From Streptomyces sp. ADI95-17 (GTDB lineage Bacteria > Actinomycetota > Actinomycetes > Streptomycetales > Streptomycetaceae): a stretch of 44,488 bases of DNA. Position numbers and translations under genes: made by a program. Of this stretch, positions 43,361 through 44,488 are shown piece after piece (within the stretch, counting starts at the first letter, position 1; every line of letters starts with the position of its first letter). The notes under the pieces are model-generated. The model made no database searches, was not told where the DNA came from, and was given only the letters and a program-made list of their open reading frames with translations. The stretch spans positions 362,029 to 406,516 of the forward strand of contig NZ_ML123045.1 in assembly GCF_003846175.1 (NCBI RefSeq), read 5' to 3'.

Positions 43361-44347
43361 ATGGCCACCAGAAGGAATTCCACCGACGACCCGCTCGCCC
43401 CCCTCACGCTCGCCGTGGGCCAGGAGGACCTGCTCCTCGACCGCGCCGTGCAGCAGGTGGTGGCGGCGGCCCGGGCCTCCGACCCCGACACGGACGTCCG
43501 CGACCTTACCTCCGACCAGCTCCAGCCCGGCACCCTCGCCGAGCTGACGAGCCCGTCGCTCTTCGCCGAGCGCAAGGTGGTGATCGTGCGCAATGCGCAG
43601 GACCTCTCCGCCGACACGGTCAAGGACGTCAAGGCGTATCTCGGCGACCCGGTCGAGGAGATCACCCTCGTCCTCCTGCACGCGGGCGGCGCCAAGGGCA
43701 AGGGACTGCTGGACGCGGCGCGCAAGGCGGGTGCGCGGGAGGTCGCCTGCCCGAAGACCACCAAGCCGGCCGAGCGGCTCTCATTCGTACGGTCCGAATT
43801 CCGGGCGCTGGGGCGTTCGGCGACGCCCGAGGCGTGCCAGGCGCTGGTCGACTCCATCGGCAGCGATCTGCGGGAGCTGGCGAGCGCGGTCTCGCAGCTC
43901 GTCGCGGATGTCGAGGGCACCATCGACGAGGCGGTGGTCGCCCGTTACTACACGGGCCGGGCCGAGGCGTCGAGCTTCACGGTCGCCGACCGTGCGGTGG
44001 AGGGCCGGGCGGCGGAGGCGCTGGAGGCGCTGCGCTGGTCGCTGTCGACCGGGGTGGCGCCGGTGCTGATCACGAGTGCGCTGGCGCAGGGCGTACGGGC
44101 GATCGGCAAGCTGTCCTCGGCCCGTGGCGGACGGCCCGCCGATCTTGCCCGTGAGCTGGGCATGCCGCCGTGGAAGATCGACCGGGTGCGGCAGCAGATG
44201 CGTGGCTGGACGCCGGACGGGGTGGCCGTCGCGCTGCGGGCGGTCGCGGAGGCGGACGCGGGGGTCAAGGGCGGTGGCGACGACCCGGAGTACGCCCTGG
44301 AGAAGGCCGTGGTCGCGGTGGCACGGGCAGCGCGGTCGGGACGGTAA
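43361..44347 (+). CDS. holA: DNA polymerase III delta subunit
   Basis: Clamp-loader subunit that opens the sliding clamp. 328 residues. The N-terminal region has LTLAVGQEDLLLDRAVQQVV, AELTSPSLFAERKVVIVRNA and ITLVLLHAGGAKGKGLLDAA (RecA-like fold without an intact P loop, as usual for delta). The C-terminal part has EALEALRWSLSTGVAPVLI and LARELGMPPWKIDRVRQQMRGW, the typical delta collar domain. ATG 43361; no obvious Shine-Dalgarno. The comEC - holA neighbourhood is common in actinobacteria. Confidence 0.94.
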   Translation: MATRRNSTDDPLAPLTLAVGQEDLLLDRAVQQVVAAARASDPDTDVRDLTSDQLQPGTLAELTSPSLFAERKVVIVRNAQDLSADTVKDVKAYLGDPVEEITLVLLHAGGAKGKGLLDAARKAGAREVACPKTTKPAERLSFVRSEFRALGRSATPEACQALVDSIGSDLRELASAVSQLVADVEGTIDEAVVARYYTGRAEASSFTVADRAVEGRAAEALEALRWSLSTGVAPVLITSALAQGVRAIGKLSSARGGRPADLARELGMPPWKIDRVRQQMRGWTPDGVAVALRAVAEADAGVKGGGDDPEYALEKAVVAVARAARSGR

Positions 44348-44488
44348 ACGCGGGACGGGGCGGGGCGACCGGTGCTCGCCCTGCCTCCGAACCTCGCGCC
44401 CAGTCCCCGGGCCCCGTCGCCGAACCCCGTTCCCGCGCCGTGCAGCCTCGTTCCCGCGCCCGACCACGTACGCCGGGATCCCCCCGAA
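44348..44488. other. Window end, non-coding
   Basis: 141 bases after holA. Two copies of CGTTCCCGCGCC (about 44428-44464) are the only structure seen; no gene or terminator recognised. Confidence 0.4.

Overview
The window is a chromosomal core segment of a Streptomyces-type actinomycete. The evidence is very high GC with GC-rich third codon positions, many GTG starts, TAnnnT-type -10 boxes and a familiar gene order: RNase E/G - rplU - rpmA - obg ... proB - proA ... nadD - LytR/CpsA/Psr - rsfS ... leuS ... comEA - comEC ... holA. No rRNA, CRISPR array, transposase, integrase or phage gene was seen. The species cannot be named from sequence alone.

Layout. Bases 1-6126 hold a 5'-truncated RNase E/G with repeat-rich arms, then rplU-rpmA and obg. 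Bases 6460-18325 form a cell-wall glycopolymer locus. It encodes a two-domain cytidylyltransferase/short-chain reductase (CDP-ribitol synthase type), a membrane-anchored TagF/TarL-type polyol-phosphate polymerase, a TarS-like GT2 enzyme, rfbA-rfbB-rfbD and a class I SAM methyltransferase. On the opposite strand it encodes rfbC and a second, larger TarS-like GT2. Together these could make an activated polyol phosphate, polymerise it and decorate it with sugars, with dTDP-L-rhamnose supplied alongside; the chemistry is inferred. Bases 18592-21832 are the proline genes proB and proA with a conserved unknown gene between them. Bases 21900-25556 carry two single-pass proteins sharing a VFDE-x-FVRAA motif, an M48 metalloprotease and two tiny membrane proteins. 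Bases 25595-29203 hold nadD, an LCP-family protein with an unusual active-site region, rsfS and a histidine phosphatase that seems to need a CTG start.

Bases 29309-32573 are bounded by two identical tRNA-Ala(GGC) genes enclosing a divergent XRE/MmyB-like regulator and MFS exporter plus two small ORFs. Bases 32758-35820 are leuS, preceded by what looks like a transcription attenuator: a leaderless 12-codon leader peptide with three consecutive Leu codons, then a U-tailed terminator. The remainder holds a coiled-coil membrane protein, a DegV-family protein, a tandem-repeat intergenic region with DnaA-box-like sites, comEA-comEC, a YceI protein with an extra N-terminal domain, a small conserved ORF and holA.

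Most interesting items: the ribitol-type glycopolymer locus, the leuS attenuator, the LCP protein lacking the usual Arg-Asp motif, the paired VFDE-x-FVRAA proteins and the CTG-start phosphatase. All family assignments come from reading motifs; no database search or folding program was run.
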